Source: Nonomuraea muscovyensis (GTDB taxonomy: Bacteria; Actinomycetota; Actinomycetes; Streptosporangiales; Streptosporangiaceae). Taken from it: DNA of 64,000 nt. The stretch spans positions 1,240,001-1,304,000 of the forward strand of contig NZ_JACHJB010000001.1 of assembly GCF_014207745.1 (NCBI RefSeq), written 5' to 3'. Positions 18,371-27,053 of the stretch are shown here, one piece after another; position 1 is the first letter of the stretch, and every line of letters starts with the position of its first letter. A program made the translations under genes and the position numbers. The notes under the pieces were generated by a model, which saw only the letters and a program-made list of their open reading frames with translations, was not told where the DNA came from and ran no database searches.

Positions 18371-19951
18371 GTGAGAGCCGTGGACCCGGTGCCGGACTGG
18401 GGGACGCTCCCCCGCATGCTGCTCGACCAGGCCGCACGGCACCCCGAGGCGGTCGTGATCGACGACGACGGCGCCCGCACGACCCTGCGCGACCTGCTGG
18501 CCGCCGCCAGACGGACGGCGGCCGGGCTCGTCGCGCTGGGCGTCGCCCCCGGCGACCGGGTGGCGATCTGGGGCGTGAACGACCCGACATGGGTGGTCCG
18601 CGCCTTCGGCGTCTGGCTCGCCGGCGGCATCGTGGTGCCGCTGTCGGCCCGCTGCAAGGGTCTTGAGGCCGCCGGCGTGCTCGGCAGGACCGGTGTGGAG
18701 GTGCTGCTCACCGGCGACGGGCCGCCGGACGCCGTGCTCGCGGACCTGCTGCCGCCGGTGCCGGGGCTGCGCCACGTGGTCGTCCCCGGCCACGTCGGCT
18801 CCGGCGGCCCGCGCCTGGCAGCCTCGGAGCTCCTGGCGGCGGGGGCGGCGGCCGCCGGAGCCGTCGAGGAGCGGGCCCTCGCCGTACGGCCGGACGACCT
18901 GTGCGAGATCATGTCCACCTCCGGCACCACCGGCACGCCCAAGGGCGTCATGCTGGACCACGCCCAGGTGCTGCGCGGCTACTGGGACTGGGCCGAGATC
19001 GTCACCCTCGGCGAGGGCGACCGCTATCCGGTCATCGCGCCGTTCAGCCACGGGTTCGGGCTGAACGCCGGGCTCGTCGCCTGCGTGCTGCGGCGGGCCA
19101 CCATGCTGCCCGTCCGGGTGTTCTCGCCCGGCACGCTGATGGCGCTCGTCTCCGCCGGCGGGGCGAGCGTGCTGGCCGGGCCGCCCACGCTGTTCCACCG
19201 GCTGCTGGAGGAGCTGGACCGGGGCGCGCCGGAGGTGACCTCGCTGCGCGTGGCCATCTGCGGCGCCGCCGCCGTGCCGCCGTCGCTGATCACCAGGCTG
19301 GTGGAACGGGTCGGCCTGGAACGGATGATCAATGCGTACGGCCTGATGGAGGGCACGGTCGTCGCCATGACCAGGGCCGGCGACCCCGTCGAGGTGGTGG
19401 CCGCCACGGCCGGCAGGCCGGTGCCGGGCATCGAGGTGCGGATCGTGGACGACGACGGCAAGGACGTGCCGGCCGGGGAGCGGGGCGAGATCCTGCAGCG
19501 CGGCTACGGGGTGATGCGCGGCTACTGGGACGAACCCGGCAGGACGGCCGAGGTCGTCGACGAGGACGGGTGGCTGCACACGGGCGACGTCGGCGTTCTC
19601 GACGAGGCCGGGAACCTCGCCGTCGTGGACCGCAAGAAGGACCTGTACATCGTCAACGGCTTCAACGTCTCCCCCGCCGAGGTGGAGGCCCTGCTGCTGC
19701 GCGAGGGCTCGCTCGCCCAGGTCGCGGTCGTGGGGGTGCCCGACGCGGTCTCCGGCGAGGCCGGGTGGGCGTACGTGGTGCCGGGGGAAGGGGCGAGCGT
19801 GGCCGTGCCGGGGCTGCTGGCCTGGGCGAGGGCCAACATGTCCGGCTTCAAGGTGCCCAAGCGCGTCGTGGTGGTGGACGCGCTGCCCGTGAACGCCAAC
19901 GGCAAGGTCGACAAGCCGGCTCTGCGCGCCGCCGCGATGGGCGAGACATAA
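18371..19951 (+). CDS. fadD3: HIP-CoA ligase FadD3
   Basis: Acyl-CoA synthetase that activates 3a-alpha-H-4-alpha(3'-propanoate)-7a-beta-methylhexahydro-1,5-indanedione (HIP), the first step of steroid C/D-ring catabolism. 526 residues from GTG 18371 after GGAGGAGG. Adenylate-forming motifs are intact: MSTSGTTGTPKGVMLDHAQ (about 180-197), YGLMEG (about 323), HTGDVGVLDEAGNLAVVDRK (about 403), and the C-terminal NGKVDKPALR with the catalytic Lys. Assignment to FadD3 rests on overall similarity, the KstR2-type operator upstream of the operon and the rest of the pathway in the window; another acyl substrate cannot be ruled out. Confidence 0.86.
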   Translation: MRAVDPVPDWGTLPRMLLDQAARHPEAVVIDDDGARTTLRDLLAAARRTAAGLVALGVAPGDRVAIWGVNDPTWVVRAFGVWLAGGIVVPLSARCKGLEAAGVLGRTGVEVLLTGDGPPDAVLADLLPPVPGLRHVVVPGHVGSGGPRLAASELLAAGAAAAGAVEERALAVRPDDLCEIMSTSGTTGTPKGVMLDHAQVLRGYWDWAEIVTLGEGDRYPVIAPFSHGFGLNAGLVACVLRRATMLPVRVFSPGTLMALVSAGGASVLAGPPTLFHRLLEELDRGAPEVTSLRVAICGAAAVPPSLITRLVERVGLERMINAYGLMEGTVVAMTRAGDPVEVVAATAGRPVPGIEVRIVDDDGKDVPAGERGEILQRGYGVMRGYWDEPGRTAEVVDEDGWLHTGDVGVLDEAGNLAVVDRKKDLYIVNGFNVSPAEVEALLLREGSLAQVAVVGVPDAVSGEAGWAYVVPGEGASVAVPGLLAWARANMSGFKVPKRVVVVDALPVNANGKVDKPALRAAAMGET

Positions 19952-20007
19952 GCCGTCCCGCAGGGAAGAATCATCTCGAAGCGGCAATCACGAGGCCTGG
20001 AGGCGAC

Positions 20008-21315
20008 GTGGGTCTGCGCGTGGCGGTGATCGGGTCGGGTCCTGCCGGGATCTACACGGCCGAGGCTCTGGTCAAGCAGTCGCCCGAGCCGGTCGAGGTG
20101 GACGTGCTCGAACGCCTGCCCACCCCGTACGGGCTGGTCAGATACGGTGTGGCGCCCGACCACACGTCGATCAAGTCCATCGCCAACTACCTGCGCCGCG
20201 TGCTGGAGCTGCCCCAGGTGCGCTTCCTCGGCGGCGTCACGCTCGGCGAGCACGTGTCGGCCGCTGAGCTGCTGGGCGCCTACGACGCCGTCGTCTACGC
20301 CACGGGCGCGATGGTGGACCGCAGGCTCGGCATCCCCGGCGAGGACCTGCCGGGCAGCGTGGCGGCGACCGACTTCGTCAACTGGTACTGCGGCCACCCC
20401 GACGTGGAGCCGTCCCGGTTCGTGCTCGACAGCCCCGAGGTCGCGGTCATCGGGGTCGGCAACGTGGCCGTCGACGTGGTGCGGGTGCTGGCCAAGACGG
20501 CCGAGGAGCTGAGCGCCACCGACGTGCCGCACGACGTGCTCGAACGGCTCGGCCAGAGCCAGGTCAAGGCCATCCACATGATCGGCCGCCGGGGGCCGCA
20601 GCACGCCAAGTTCACCCTGAAGGAACTGCGTGAGCTGGGCGAGCTGGCCAACGCCGACGTCTGCGTGCGCCCGGAGGAGGCCGTCGTGCTCGGCGGCGAC
20701 TATCCGCGGCAGGTGCGCGGCAACCTGGACGTGCTGCGGTCGTGGGCGCAGCGCGCCCCGTCCGGCCGGCCGCGCCGCCTGGACGTGCGCTTCTGGCTGC
20801 GCCCGGTGGAGATCATCGGCGCCGAGCGGGTGGAGGGCCTGCGCCTCGAACGCACCCGCCTGACCCCCGAGGGGCGCGTGGCCGGCACCGGCGAGTTCGA
20901 GACGCTGCCGGTCGGGATGGTGCTGCGATCGGTGGGCTACCAGAGCGTTCCGCTGCCGGGCGTGCCGTTCTCGCGGGAGACGATGACGGTGCCGAACGAG
21001 GCGGGCCGGGTGCGCGAGCGCGAGTACGTCGCCGGCTGGCTCAAGCGCGGGCCCACCGGCGTGATCGGCACCAACAAGTCCGACGCGGCGGAGACGGTCC
21101 GCACGCTGCTGTCCGACCTCGCCGGCCGGGAGCCGGCCCGGCACGCGGACCTCGACGAGCTGCTGGCCCGGCGCGGGGTGCGGCCGGTGACCTACGACGA
21201 CTGGCTGGCGATCGAGGCGGCCGAGGCGGAGCTGGCCAGGTCGCTGGGCCGGGGCGAACGGGTCAAGCTGACCGGCCTGGAGGCCATGCTGCGCGCCTGC
21301 CGTCCCCGCCCCTAG
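20008..21315 (+). CDS. Ferredoxin/adrenodoxin-type NADP+ reductase (FprA family)
   Basis: 435 residues from GTG 20008 behind TGGAGG. Two-dinucleotide-binding flavoprotein: RVAVIGSGPAGIYTAEAL at the N-terminus binds FAD, LPTPYGLVRYGVAPDH is the FprA signature, and VAVIGVGNVAVDVVRVLA (about 149) is the NADP site; IGRRGPQHAKFT and GVIGTNKSDAAETV follow. It transfers electrons from NADPH to ferredoxin for cytochromes P450 or Rieske oxygenases. It is 56 bp after fadD3 on the same strand and may be in the same operon, which would tie it to steroid catabolism; that link is inference. No ferredoxin gene is visible nearby. Confidence 0.88.
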   Translation: MGLRVAVIGSGPAGIYTAEALVKQSPEPVEVDVLERLPTPYGLVRYGVAPDHTSIKSIANYLRRVLELPQVRFLGGVTLGEHVSAAELLGAYDAVVYATGAMVDRRLGIPGEDLPGSVAATDFVNWYCGHPDVEPSRFVLDSPEVAVIGVGNVAVDVVRVLAKTAEELSATDVPHDVLERLGQSQVKAIHMIGRRGPQHAKFTLKELRELGELANADVCVRPEEAVVLGGDYPRQVRGNLDVLRSWAQRAPSGRPRRLDVRFWLRPVEIIGAERVEGLRLERTRLTPEGRVAGTGEFETLPVGMVLRSVGYQSVPLPGVPFSRETMTVPNEAGRVREREYVAGWLKRGPTGVIGTNKSDAAETVRTLLSDLAGREPARHADLDELLARRGVRPVTYDDWLAIEAAEAELARSLGRGERVKLTGLEAMLRACRPRP

Positions 21316-21325
21316 GGTGGCCCCA
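21313..21325 (+). promoter_or_regulatory. Leaderless promoter -10 box inside the fpr stop region
   Basis: TAGGGT at 21313-21318, overlapping the TAG stop of the reductase gene, followed by 6 nt and the ATG at 21325. There is no ribosome site. Confidence 0.5.
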
Positions 21326-22521
21326 TGCGTGTGACCGTGGGGGACGTTCCGCCTGCCGGGTTCGAGGAGGCGTACCGGGCGCAGCGGGCGCGCTGGCCCG
21401 GCGGGGCCGCGGCCTGGCAGCCGGTGCACACCGTGTACGTGCCCGCCGACCGGTTCTCCGCCGCCACCGTCGCCGACTGGGGCGGTGAGGCGCTGGCCCT
21501 GGCCGAGGCGCACCTGGCCGGTCCCGACGAGGTGGCCGAGGTCTTCGGCCTCACGGGAGGGGTCGCGGGAGGGGTCGCGCAAGGAGTCACGGAGGAGCTC
21601 GCGCCGGGCGTGCGCGAACGGGTGCTGCGCAAGCTCGCCCGCGAGCCCGTCGAGGACCTGCGGATCGACTTCGAGGACGGCTACGGCGTGCGGTCCGCCG
21701 CCGAGGAGGACGCGCACGTGGAGGCGGCGGCGGAGGCGGTGGCCGCGATGCGGGCCGCCGGGACGCTGCCGCGGCGGTGGGGGCCGCGGGTCAAGTCGTT
21801 CGCCGACGGCGACGCGGGGCGGGCGGTGCGGACGCTCGACGGGTTCGTCACGGAGGTGGTGGCGCGGGCCGGCGAGCTGCCGCCGGGCTTCGTGGTGACG
21901 TTCCCGAAGGTGCTGATGGCCGGCTACCTGGGGCAGTTCGCGGCGGTCCTCGACCGGCTGGAGGCGCGGCTCGGCGTGGCGGGGCTGCGGTTCGAGATGC
22001 AGGTGGAGGCGCCGCAGACGCTGGGGTTCCTGCGCGGCGACCTGGCGGAGTCGCTCGGCGGGCGGCTGTCGGCCGCGCACTTCGGGGTGTTCGACTACAC
22101 GGCGGCGATCGGGCTGCCGCCGCACGAGCAGCGGCTCGACCATCCGGCCTGCGACCACGCCCGGCACGTGATGCAGGTGGCGTTCGCGGGCACCGGTGTG
22201 GAGCTGTCGGACGGGTCGCTGGCCGCGTCGCCGGCCTCCGGCTCGGCCGCCGACGTGCGGGCCCTGTGGGCCCGGCACGCGGAGCTGGTCAGGCACTCGC
22301 TGCGGCACGGCTTCCACCAGGGGTGGGACATGCACCCGTCGCACCTGGTGAGCCGCTTCGCCACCGTCTACGCCTTCCACCTGGCCACCTACGACGGCTA
22401 CCGCGACCGGGTGCGGGCGTGGGAGGAGCGGCGGGCGGCCGGGGGCGGCGTCATGGACGAGCCGGCCACGGTCAGGACCCTGGCGGCCGCGCTGCGCCGC
22501 GCCGACGCCGCCTTGGGCTGA
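21325..22521 (+). CDS. DUF6986 family, HpcH/HpaI-aldolase-like protein
   Basis: 398 residues. The fold resembles citrate-lyase-beta/HpcH aldolases and PEP-utilising enzymes: VEDLRIDFEDGYGVRSAAEE, PRRWGPRVKSFADGDAGRAV, LRFEMQVEAPQTLGF with a metal-type Glu, FGVFDYTAAIGLPPHEQRLD and GFHQGWDMHPSHLVSRFA. The family is common in actinomycetes and is often near purine (allantoin) degradation genes, though none is seen here. The enzymatic reaction is not established to my knowledge. A leaderless start is likely. It is convergent with cutC (13 bp between stops). Confidence 0.8.
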   Translation: MRVTVGDVPPAGFEEAYRAQRARWPGGAAAWQPVHTVYVPADRFSAATVADWGGEALALAEAHLAGPDEVAEVFGLTGGVAGGVAQGVTEELAPGVRERVLRKLAREPVEDLRIDFEDGYGVRSAAEEDAHVEAAAEAVAAMRAAGTLPRRWGPRVKSFADGDAGRAVRTLDGFVTEVVARAGELPPGFVVTFPKVLMAGYLGQFAAVLDRLEARLGVAGLRFEMQVEAPQTLGFLRGDLAESLGGRLSAAHFGVFDYTAAIGLPPHEQRLDHPACDHARHVMQVAFAGTGVELSDGSLAASPASGSAADVRALWARHAELVRHSLRHGFHQGWDMHPSHLVSRFATVYAFHLATYDGYRDRVRAWEERRAAGGGVMDEPATVRTLAAALRRADAALG

Positions 22522-22534
22522 CGTCCGCCGGTCG

Positions 22535-23215
22535 TCAATCGCGGTCGACGAGGGTGCGCCAGCGGCGGACGAGGCCCCAGTCGACCGGCTCCGACCAGCT
22601 CGTACGGACGGCCGAGCCGACGTGGAAGGCCCGGACCCCGTAGTCGAGCAGGGCGGGCACGTACTGCGGCAGGAGCCCGCCGCCCGCCAGGATGATCGAC
22701 GCGTCCCCGGCCTCGGCGCGGGTCTTGAGCACGGGCAGGCCGTCGCCGACGCCGGTGGGCGCGCCCGCGGTGAGGACGGTGGCCAGGTTGGGCAGCAGGC
22801 GCACGGCGCGCCAGGCCGCCTGGACGTCGCCCGCGTGGTCGACGGCCCGGTGGAACGTCCACGGCAGCGGCGACACGGCGTGGATGAGCGCCTCGGTGGC
22901 GGCCAGGTCGACCGTGCCGGCCCCGTCGAGGAACCCGAAGACGAACCCCGCCGCCCCGGCCTGCGCGAGCGCCTTCGCCTCGCGGCTCAGCCGGTCGAGC
23001 ACGGCGGCGTCGGCGGTGAACGAGACGTCGATGCGGAGCATCACCATCTGCGGCAGCGGGCACTCGGCGGCGATCGCGGCGACCGTTTCCGGCGTGGGGG
23101 ACAGCCCGTCGGCCGCCATGTCGGTGACGACCTCCAGGCGGTCGGCGCCGCCCTGTTCGGCGGCCACGGCGTCGCGCACGTCCAGCGCGATCACCTCAAG
23201 GAGGGAACCGGTCAT
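22535..23215 (-). CDS. cutC: CutC family protein
   Basis: TIM-barrel protein of the CutC family, named for a copper-tolerance phenotype in E. coli, though the biochemical role is disputed. 226 residues starting MTGSLLEVIALDVRDAVAAE; family motifs are GGADRLEVVTDMAADGLSPT, PWTFHRAVDH, VLTAGAPTGVGDGLPVLK and ILAGGGLLPQYV. A -10 candidate TAACCT lies 6 nt before the ATG, so translation is probably leaderless. Convergent with the DUF6986 gene. Confidence 0.9.
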   Translation of the reverse strand: MTGSLLEVIALDVRDAVAAEQGGADRLEVVTDMAADGLSPTPETVAAIAAECPLPQMVMLRIDVSFTADAAVLDRLSREAKALAQAGAAGFVFGFLDGAGTVDLAATEALIHAVSPLPWTFHRAVDHAGDVQAAWRAVRLLPNLATVLTAGAPTGVGDGLPVLKTRAEAGDASIILAGGGLLPQYVPALLDYGVRAFHVGSAVRTSWSEPVDWGLVRRWRTLVDRD

Positions 23216-23409
23216 AGAGAGAGGTTATAGGGTGCTCTGCCCGGTTCCGCTGCGATAGGCCCCAAAAGTCCGTGCGGCCCGAGTCGCACGTGCGCGACGG
23301 CCACCCTGGCGCACGGGTACGCACCAGGACGGTCCTGCCTTCAGCGCCGGGGGCCACCACGCCATCGAGCAGCAGGACGTCCTCGAGCGGCACCCCCTGG
23401 AGGGCTGCG

Positions 23410-24024
23410 TCAGGCGCCGATGAGGGCGGGGACGGTGAGGTCGCGGAAGGCGGTGACGAGGGTGTCGTCGGCGGGGCGCTCGAAGAGGGCGCCGGAGGCG
23501 CGGTGCGGGAGGTCGACCGTGCGGACGTGCCGGAAACCGCGGCGGCGGTAGTAGGCCTGCAGGCCCCGGTTGTCCTTGGCGCAGTCGAGGCGGAGCCACG
23601 GGCGGCCGGTGGCGTAGGCGGTGCCGCCCGCCCAGTCGAGCAGGGCGTCCCCCAGACCGTGACCGGCCCAGGGGCGGGCGACGGCGAGCTTGTGGACGTA
23701 CAGGGCGGCGTCGGGACTGTCGCCGGGGGTCCAGAACTCGGGGTCGGCGTGGCCGTCGATGGCGATGGTCGCGATGGGCCGGCGCCAGTTCGCGGCGTCC
23801 ACGTCGGGGTCGAGGTGGGCGAGCTCGTCGTCGAGCAGGTAGAGCACGCGCTCCTCGATGAGCGGCTCGATGCGCTCGGGGCCGAAGCCGCCCCGGGGCC
23901 ACTGGCGGACGCCCCGGCCGTGCAGCCATTCGGCGGCCTCGGCGAGGAGGGTGAGGACGCCCGGCAGGTCGGCGGGCTCGGCGCGGCGGAGTGCGAGCGG
24001 GTGGAGGAGGGTGTCGAGGTGCAT
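23410..24024 (-). CDS. GNAT family N-acetyltransferase
   Basis: 204 residues. GNAT motif A (acetyl-CoA pyrophosphate loop) is VARPWAGHGLGDALLDWAGG around 125-145, followed by PWLRLDCAKDNRGLQAYYRR and RGFRHVRTVDLPHR, the usual motif B. The ATG at 24024 follows GAAAGGGCGA. The substrate cannot be predicted. The last ~40 residues after RASGALFERP are variable. It lies 385... bases upstream of nothing related; neighbours are cutC and a GntR regulator on the same strand. Confidence 0.88.
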   Translation of the reverse strand: MHLDTLLHPLALRRAEPADLPGVLTLLAEAAEWLHGRGVRQWPRGGFGPERIEPLIEERVLYLLDDELAHLDPDVDAANWRRPIATIAIDGHADPEFWTPGDSPDAALYVHKLAVARPWAGHGLGDALLDWAGGTAYATGRPWLRLDCAKDNRGLQAYYRRRGFRHVRTVDLPHRASGALFERPADDTLVTAFRDLTVPALIGA

Positions 24025-24138
24025 GGTGTCGCCCTTTCGGTGCGGTGAGTGTCCGAGCGATCACAGAACGTGATCTCGCTGCGGCGCGTCGGCTCGAACT
24101 AGGGACTAAAGGCGATATATACGCATAAATCGGGATTC

Positions 24139-24161
24139 GGGGGAGTATGCACGACTCCCCC
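24139..24161. terminator. GC-rich hairpin between GntR and GNAT genes
   Basis: GGGGGAGT (24139-24146), a 7-nt loop and ACTCCCCC (24154-24161) form a perfect 8-bp stem. It lies about 63 bp beyond the end of the GntR gene in its direction of transcription. There is no strong T-run, so it may be a weak terminator or a protein-binding dyad instead. Confidence 0.45.
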
Positions 24162-24224
24162 AGCCCTGCGAGGCCGGATTACTCGCGGCGGGCCGGCGGC
24201 GGGATCACCCCCAACCGAGCTCGA

Positions 24225-24980
24225 TCAGCGGCGGTCGAGCTCGTATCTGATCAAGTGCTTGTCCGCGGGGAGCACCGACACCGCGACGCGCACCGGCATA
24301 TCAGCCCTGTCGTAACCAACTCGGACATACACGACAACAGGCGTGCCGAGTTCCAATTGAAGCCGCTCAGCTTCCTCTTGGTTGGGCATTCGCGCCCAAA
24401 TGTCATCAACTACCCGAACTTGTTCGTGCCCGAGCTCCTCCAGAACCCGGTTCGCACCGCGCGCGATGTCGCCTGGCCTGGCGATTTCCGAGTTGGCCAC
24501 CAAATCGCGCGGGAAGTACGAGTCGTTGGTGTTGTACGGCTGGCCGTCCACGAAGCGAAGCCGCCGCCGCACCACGGCGAGCTCACCCTCGGACAGCTCC
24601 AGCCGGCTCGCGATCTCCTCGACCGGCGTGACGGTCAGCACCTCGATGAGCTGGCTCGGCTCGCGGCCCTCCTGGGCCACCGCGAAGGCGAACGCCTCAC
24701 GCAGCTCTTCCGTCGGCTGCGGCTCCAGCTCGCGTTGCGGGTAGATGAGCAGCGGCCGCCGGTCCCGGACCACCGTGCCGCGACGGGGGGTGCGCGTCAC
24801 CAGCCCCTCGTTGACCAGCTCACCCAGGGCCAGCCGGACGGTGTTGCGGCTCACGCCATGGTCTTCCATGAGCTGAGCCTCGGTCGGCAGCTGCGCTCCG
24901 GGACCGAGCTCACCGGAGTAGATGGCCTTCCGCAGTTCCGAAGCCACCTGCTGATACAGCACCGACCTTGCCACTTTCAC
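24225..24980 (-). CDS. GntR-family regulator, HutC/UTRA type
   Basis: 251 residues from GTG 24980 after AAAGGGGT. N-terminal winged helix: QVASELRKAIYSGELGPGAQ, LPTEAQLMEDHGVSRNTVRL and LVTRTPRRGTVVRD; the C-terminal UTRA effector domain runs from about 90 to 245 (VEEIASRLELSEGELAVVRR, YVRVGYDRADMPVRVAVSVL). HutC-type proteins sense sugars, histidine derivatives or acyl compounds; the ligand here is unknown. Target could be its own promoter, where TTGTTCCAACAA (24986-24997) and TAGAACCAGATCGTCTA lie just upstream. Confidence 0.92.
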   Translation of the reverse strand: MKVARSVLYQQVASELRKAIYSGELGPGAQLPTEAQLMEDHGVSRNTVRLALGELVNEGLVTRTPRRGTVVRDRRPLLIYPQRELEPQPTEELREAFAFAVAQEGREPSQLIEVLTVTPVEEIASRLELSEGELAVVRRRLRFVDGQPYNTNDSYFPRDLVANSEIARPGDIARGANRVLEELGHEQVRVVDDIWARMPNQEEAERLQLELGTPVVVYVRVGYDRADMPVRVAVSVLPADKHLIRYELDRR

Positions 24981-25469
24981 CCCTTTTGTTCCAACAATTT
25001 AGACGATCTGGTTCTAGCAGGCCACAACCCCTTGACCAAAGCGCCTCGACGGCAGCATCATCCATTCGTTGGTACAAATCCATCGAAAGGCCGGAGGGGG
25101 TGACAGCCGGTGTTGCCGGTCCACGCGGGTAGGCCATACCCGTCCTGGCAAGACCCACGCGATGCAACACGTTTACTGCGTTACGGGTTGCCTCGCCAGG
25201 GTTTCGGTCACACCAGCCAGAGCACCGGCGATATCGTGTCCATGCCGTTCCTGCCGGCAGGGCACCACCGGCGACCGGAGTCTCCACACTCCCCCACCGA
25301 CTCCATGCGCGACCAAGCGGCTTAGGACTCCATCCCTCGCCGGAGTCCTGACGCCGCCGCACATGGGGCAGGAAGCGCGTCCTGGCGGGTCCCCCACGCC
25401 CGCCAGGGCGCGCGTTCCTCTTCCGGGGCCGGGCCTGACGGCACGCTGACCGGCGGCACGGCCTGCGCT
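24981..25469. other. 489-bp gap with no convincing gene
   Basis: Between the GntR start and the DUF35 stop. The first 60 bp hold the palindromes TTGTTCCAACAA (24986-24997) and a TAGA-N9-TCTA dyad (about 25000-25017, read on the minus strand), which are candidate sites for autoregulation. The rest (25060-25460) is somewhat less G+C-biased than the neighbouring genes, shows no conserved motif in any frame and no tRNA-like fold that I could recognise. Confidence 0.6.
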
Positions 25470-25877
25470 TCATCGCACGACCGGCTCCCAACCGATCAGC
25501 GCCGGTCCGTCGCGCACCGGCACGAAGACGCCTCGCACCCGTTCACCGCCCACCGGCTCGCGGGCGGCGTGCCAGCTCCCGTGCAGCAGGCAGCCGGGCA
25601 CCGCGTCCGGCCGGACCATGACCACCACGTACGGCACCGCCATCCCCGGCGCGAACGCCCGGCGGTTGACGATCCAGCTCTCCACCGTCCCCACCGGCTC
25701 GGCCGCCTCCCAGTGCCAGCCCTCCGTACGGCAGGCCGGGCAGAACGCCCGGGCGGGCAGGCGGGGCGTCCCGCAGGCGTCGCACCGCTGGACGGCGAAC
25801 TCCCCGCGCCCGGCCCGCTCCCACCACGGGGCCGAGTCGCGGTCGGGCGTCCAGGCTCCGGGAGACGGGTCGGGCAT
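25470..25877 (-). CDS. DUF35 Zn-ribbon/OB-fold protein, partner of the Ltp-like thiolase
   Basis: 135 residues: rubredoxin-like Zn ribbon CDACGTPRLPARAFCPAC (about 34-51), then an OB-fold acyl-CoA-binding domain (VGTVESWIVNRRAFAPGM, PYVVVMVRPD). DUF35 proteins act as obligate partners of thiolase-fold Ltp enzymes, as in the ChsH2(DUF35)-Ltp2 aldolase that removes the last side-chain fragment of cholesterol. Here it is 6 bp after the Ltp-like gene in the same KstR2-type operon, so a heteromeric complex is very likely; no MaoC-like hydratase is attached, unlike ChsH1-ChsH2. Confidence 0.87.
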   Translation of the reverse strand: MPDPSPGAWTPDRDSAPWWERAGRGEFAVQRCDACGTPRLPARAFCPACRTEGWHWEAAEPVGTVESWIVNRRAFAPGMAVPYVVVMVRPDAVPGCLLHGSWHAAREPVGGERVRGVFVPVRDGPALIGWEPVVR

Positions 25878-25883
25878 GGCGGT

Positions 25884-27053
25884 TCAGCCCCTTCTGAGGA
25901 TCAGCGCCGAGGTGGCGGGCAGGACGTAGCCGGGCTGCGCCGTCGAGAGGGCGACCTCGGCGCCGTGCACCTGCCGGTCGCCCGCGTCGCCACGCAGTTG
26001 CGAGACGGCCTCGGCGATGTGGTTCACGCCGTGGACGTAGCCCTCGGACAGAAAGCCTCCGTGGGTGTTGACCGGCAGCGTCCCGTCCAGGGCGGTGGCG
26101 CCGGAGGCCACGAACGGGCCGCCCTCGCCCTTGGGACAGAAGCCGTAGTCCTCCACCTGCACGATCACCGAGTAGGTGAAGCAGTCGTAGAGCTGCGCCA
26201 CGTCGATGTCGGCGGGACCGAGCCCGGCCTGGCCGTACAGGCGGGGGGCCAGGGCGGCGGCGGCCGTGGTCGTCGGGTCGGACGGCCCGCCCGACAGGTG
26301 CGACTGCCCGCCGCCCCAGGCGGCGGCCGAGACGAGCACCGGCGGGCGGCGCAGGTCGCGGGCGCGCTCGGCGGAGGTGATGACGAGCGCGCACGCGCCG
26401 TCCGTCTCCAGGCAGCAGTCGAGCAGCCGGAACGGCTCGGCGATCCACCTGCTGGCGAGGTAGTCGTCCAGGGTGATGGGGGTGCGCATGAGGGCGCGGG
26501 GGTTCTTCGCGGCGTTCGCGCGCTGGGTCACCGCGAGCTGTCCGAAATGCTCGGCTTTCGTCCCATATTTCAGCATGTGCGCGCGGGCGTACATCGCGAA
26601 CTGCTGCGGGGGCGCCACGTACCCGTACGGGGCCTGGTACTGCACCTCCGGGCTCACCGGCAGGGCCCGGCCGGTGCCGCCCATCCGGAACTCCGAGCGC
26701 GCGTTGATCGCCCGGTAGCAGACGACCGTCTCCGCCATGCCCGTCGCGACCGCCAGCGCCGCCTGGGCGACGACGGCGTGCGAGACGCTGCCCCCGCCGA
26801 ACTGGTCCAGGTGCCAGTGCGGGTCGTCGATGCCCAGGGCGGGGCCGACCAGGGAGGGGGCCGCCGAGTCGCCGACCCGGTGGGTGGCCAGGCCGTCCAC
26901 GTCGTCCGGGCCCAGCCCGGCGTCGTCCAGGGCCGCCATGACGGCCCGGCAGGCCAGCGTCAGCGTGCTCACGCCGGAGTCCTTGCCGAACGGGGTGTAG
27001 CCCACGCCGGCGATCGCCGTACGATCCCTGAATTCAAGCAAGCGCTTGACCAC
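25884..27053 (-). CDS. Ltp2-like thiolase-fold protein (candidate retro-aldolase)
   Basis: 389 residues in the preferred form. The thiolase fold reads DRTAIAGVGYTPFGKDSGVS at the N-terminus and LYDCFTYSVIVQVEDYGFC and NTHGGFLSEGYVHGVNHIAE in the C-terminal half. The catalytic Cys of true thiolases is not apparent; instead the Tyr residues of the YDCFT and SEGYVHG motifs correspond to those used by Ltp2-type aldolases (family knowledge). The preferred start is GTG 27053, 7 nt after TAGCGT (27061-27066); a GTG at 27062 and a TTG at 27041 are alternatives. KstR2-type operator O3 (27033-27050) then overlaps the first codons. With DUF35 it may cleave a C-C bond in a steroid-derived CoA thioester. 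Confidence 0.8.
   Translation of the reverse strand: MVKRLLEFRDRTAIAGVGYTPFGKDSGVSTLTLACRAVMAALDDAGLGPDDVDGLATHRVGDSAAPSLVGPALGIDDPHWHLDQFGGGSVSHAVVAQAALAVATGMAETVVCYRAINARSEFRMGGTGRALPVSPEVQYQAPYGYVAPPQQFAMYARAHMLKYGTKAEHFGQLAVTQRANAAKNPRALMRTPITLDDYLASRWIAEPFRLLDCCLETDGACALVITSAERARDLRRPPVLVSAAAWGGGQSHLSGGPSDPTTTAAAALAPRLYGQAGLGPADIDVAQLYDCFTYSVIVQVEDYGFCPKGEGGPFVASGATALDGTLPVNTHGGFLSEGYVHGVNHIAEAVSQLRGDAGDRQVHGAEVALSTAQPGYVLPATSALILRRG
27033..27050. promoter_or_regulatory. KstR2-type operator O3, at the start of the Ltp-DUF35 operon
   Basis: TTCAAGCAAGCGCTTGAC: the inner part is a perfect palindrome (TCAAGC-N4-GCTTGA). It lies inside the first codons of the Ltp gene, just after its proposed leaderless start at 27053, so a bound repressor would block elongation or initial transcription. 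Confidence 0.8.

Noticed and set aside
19522..22380. Minus-strand open frame of 952 codons opposite fadD3, fpr and DUF6986
   Set aside because: Low-complexity His/Arg/Gly translation across three real genes; antisense shadow of high-G+C DNA.
24981..25469. Small protein of 126 codons (25069-25449, plus strand)
   Set aside because: No ribosome site, no motif, and codon third positions are not clearly G/C-biased.
25884..27053. Conventional acetyl-CoA thiolase
   Set aside because: The catalytic Cys-His-Cys set is not seen, and the YDCFT and SEGYVHG motifs are those of the Ltp branch.
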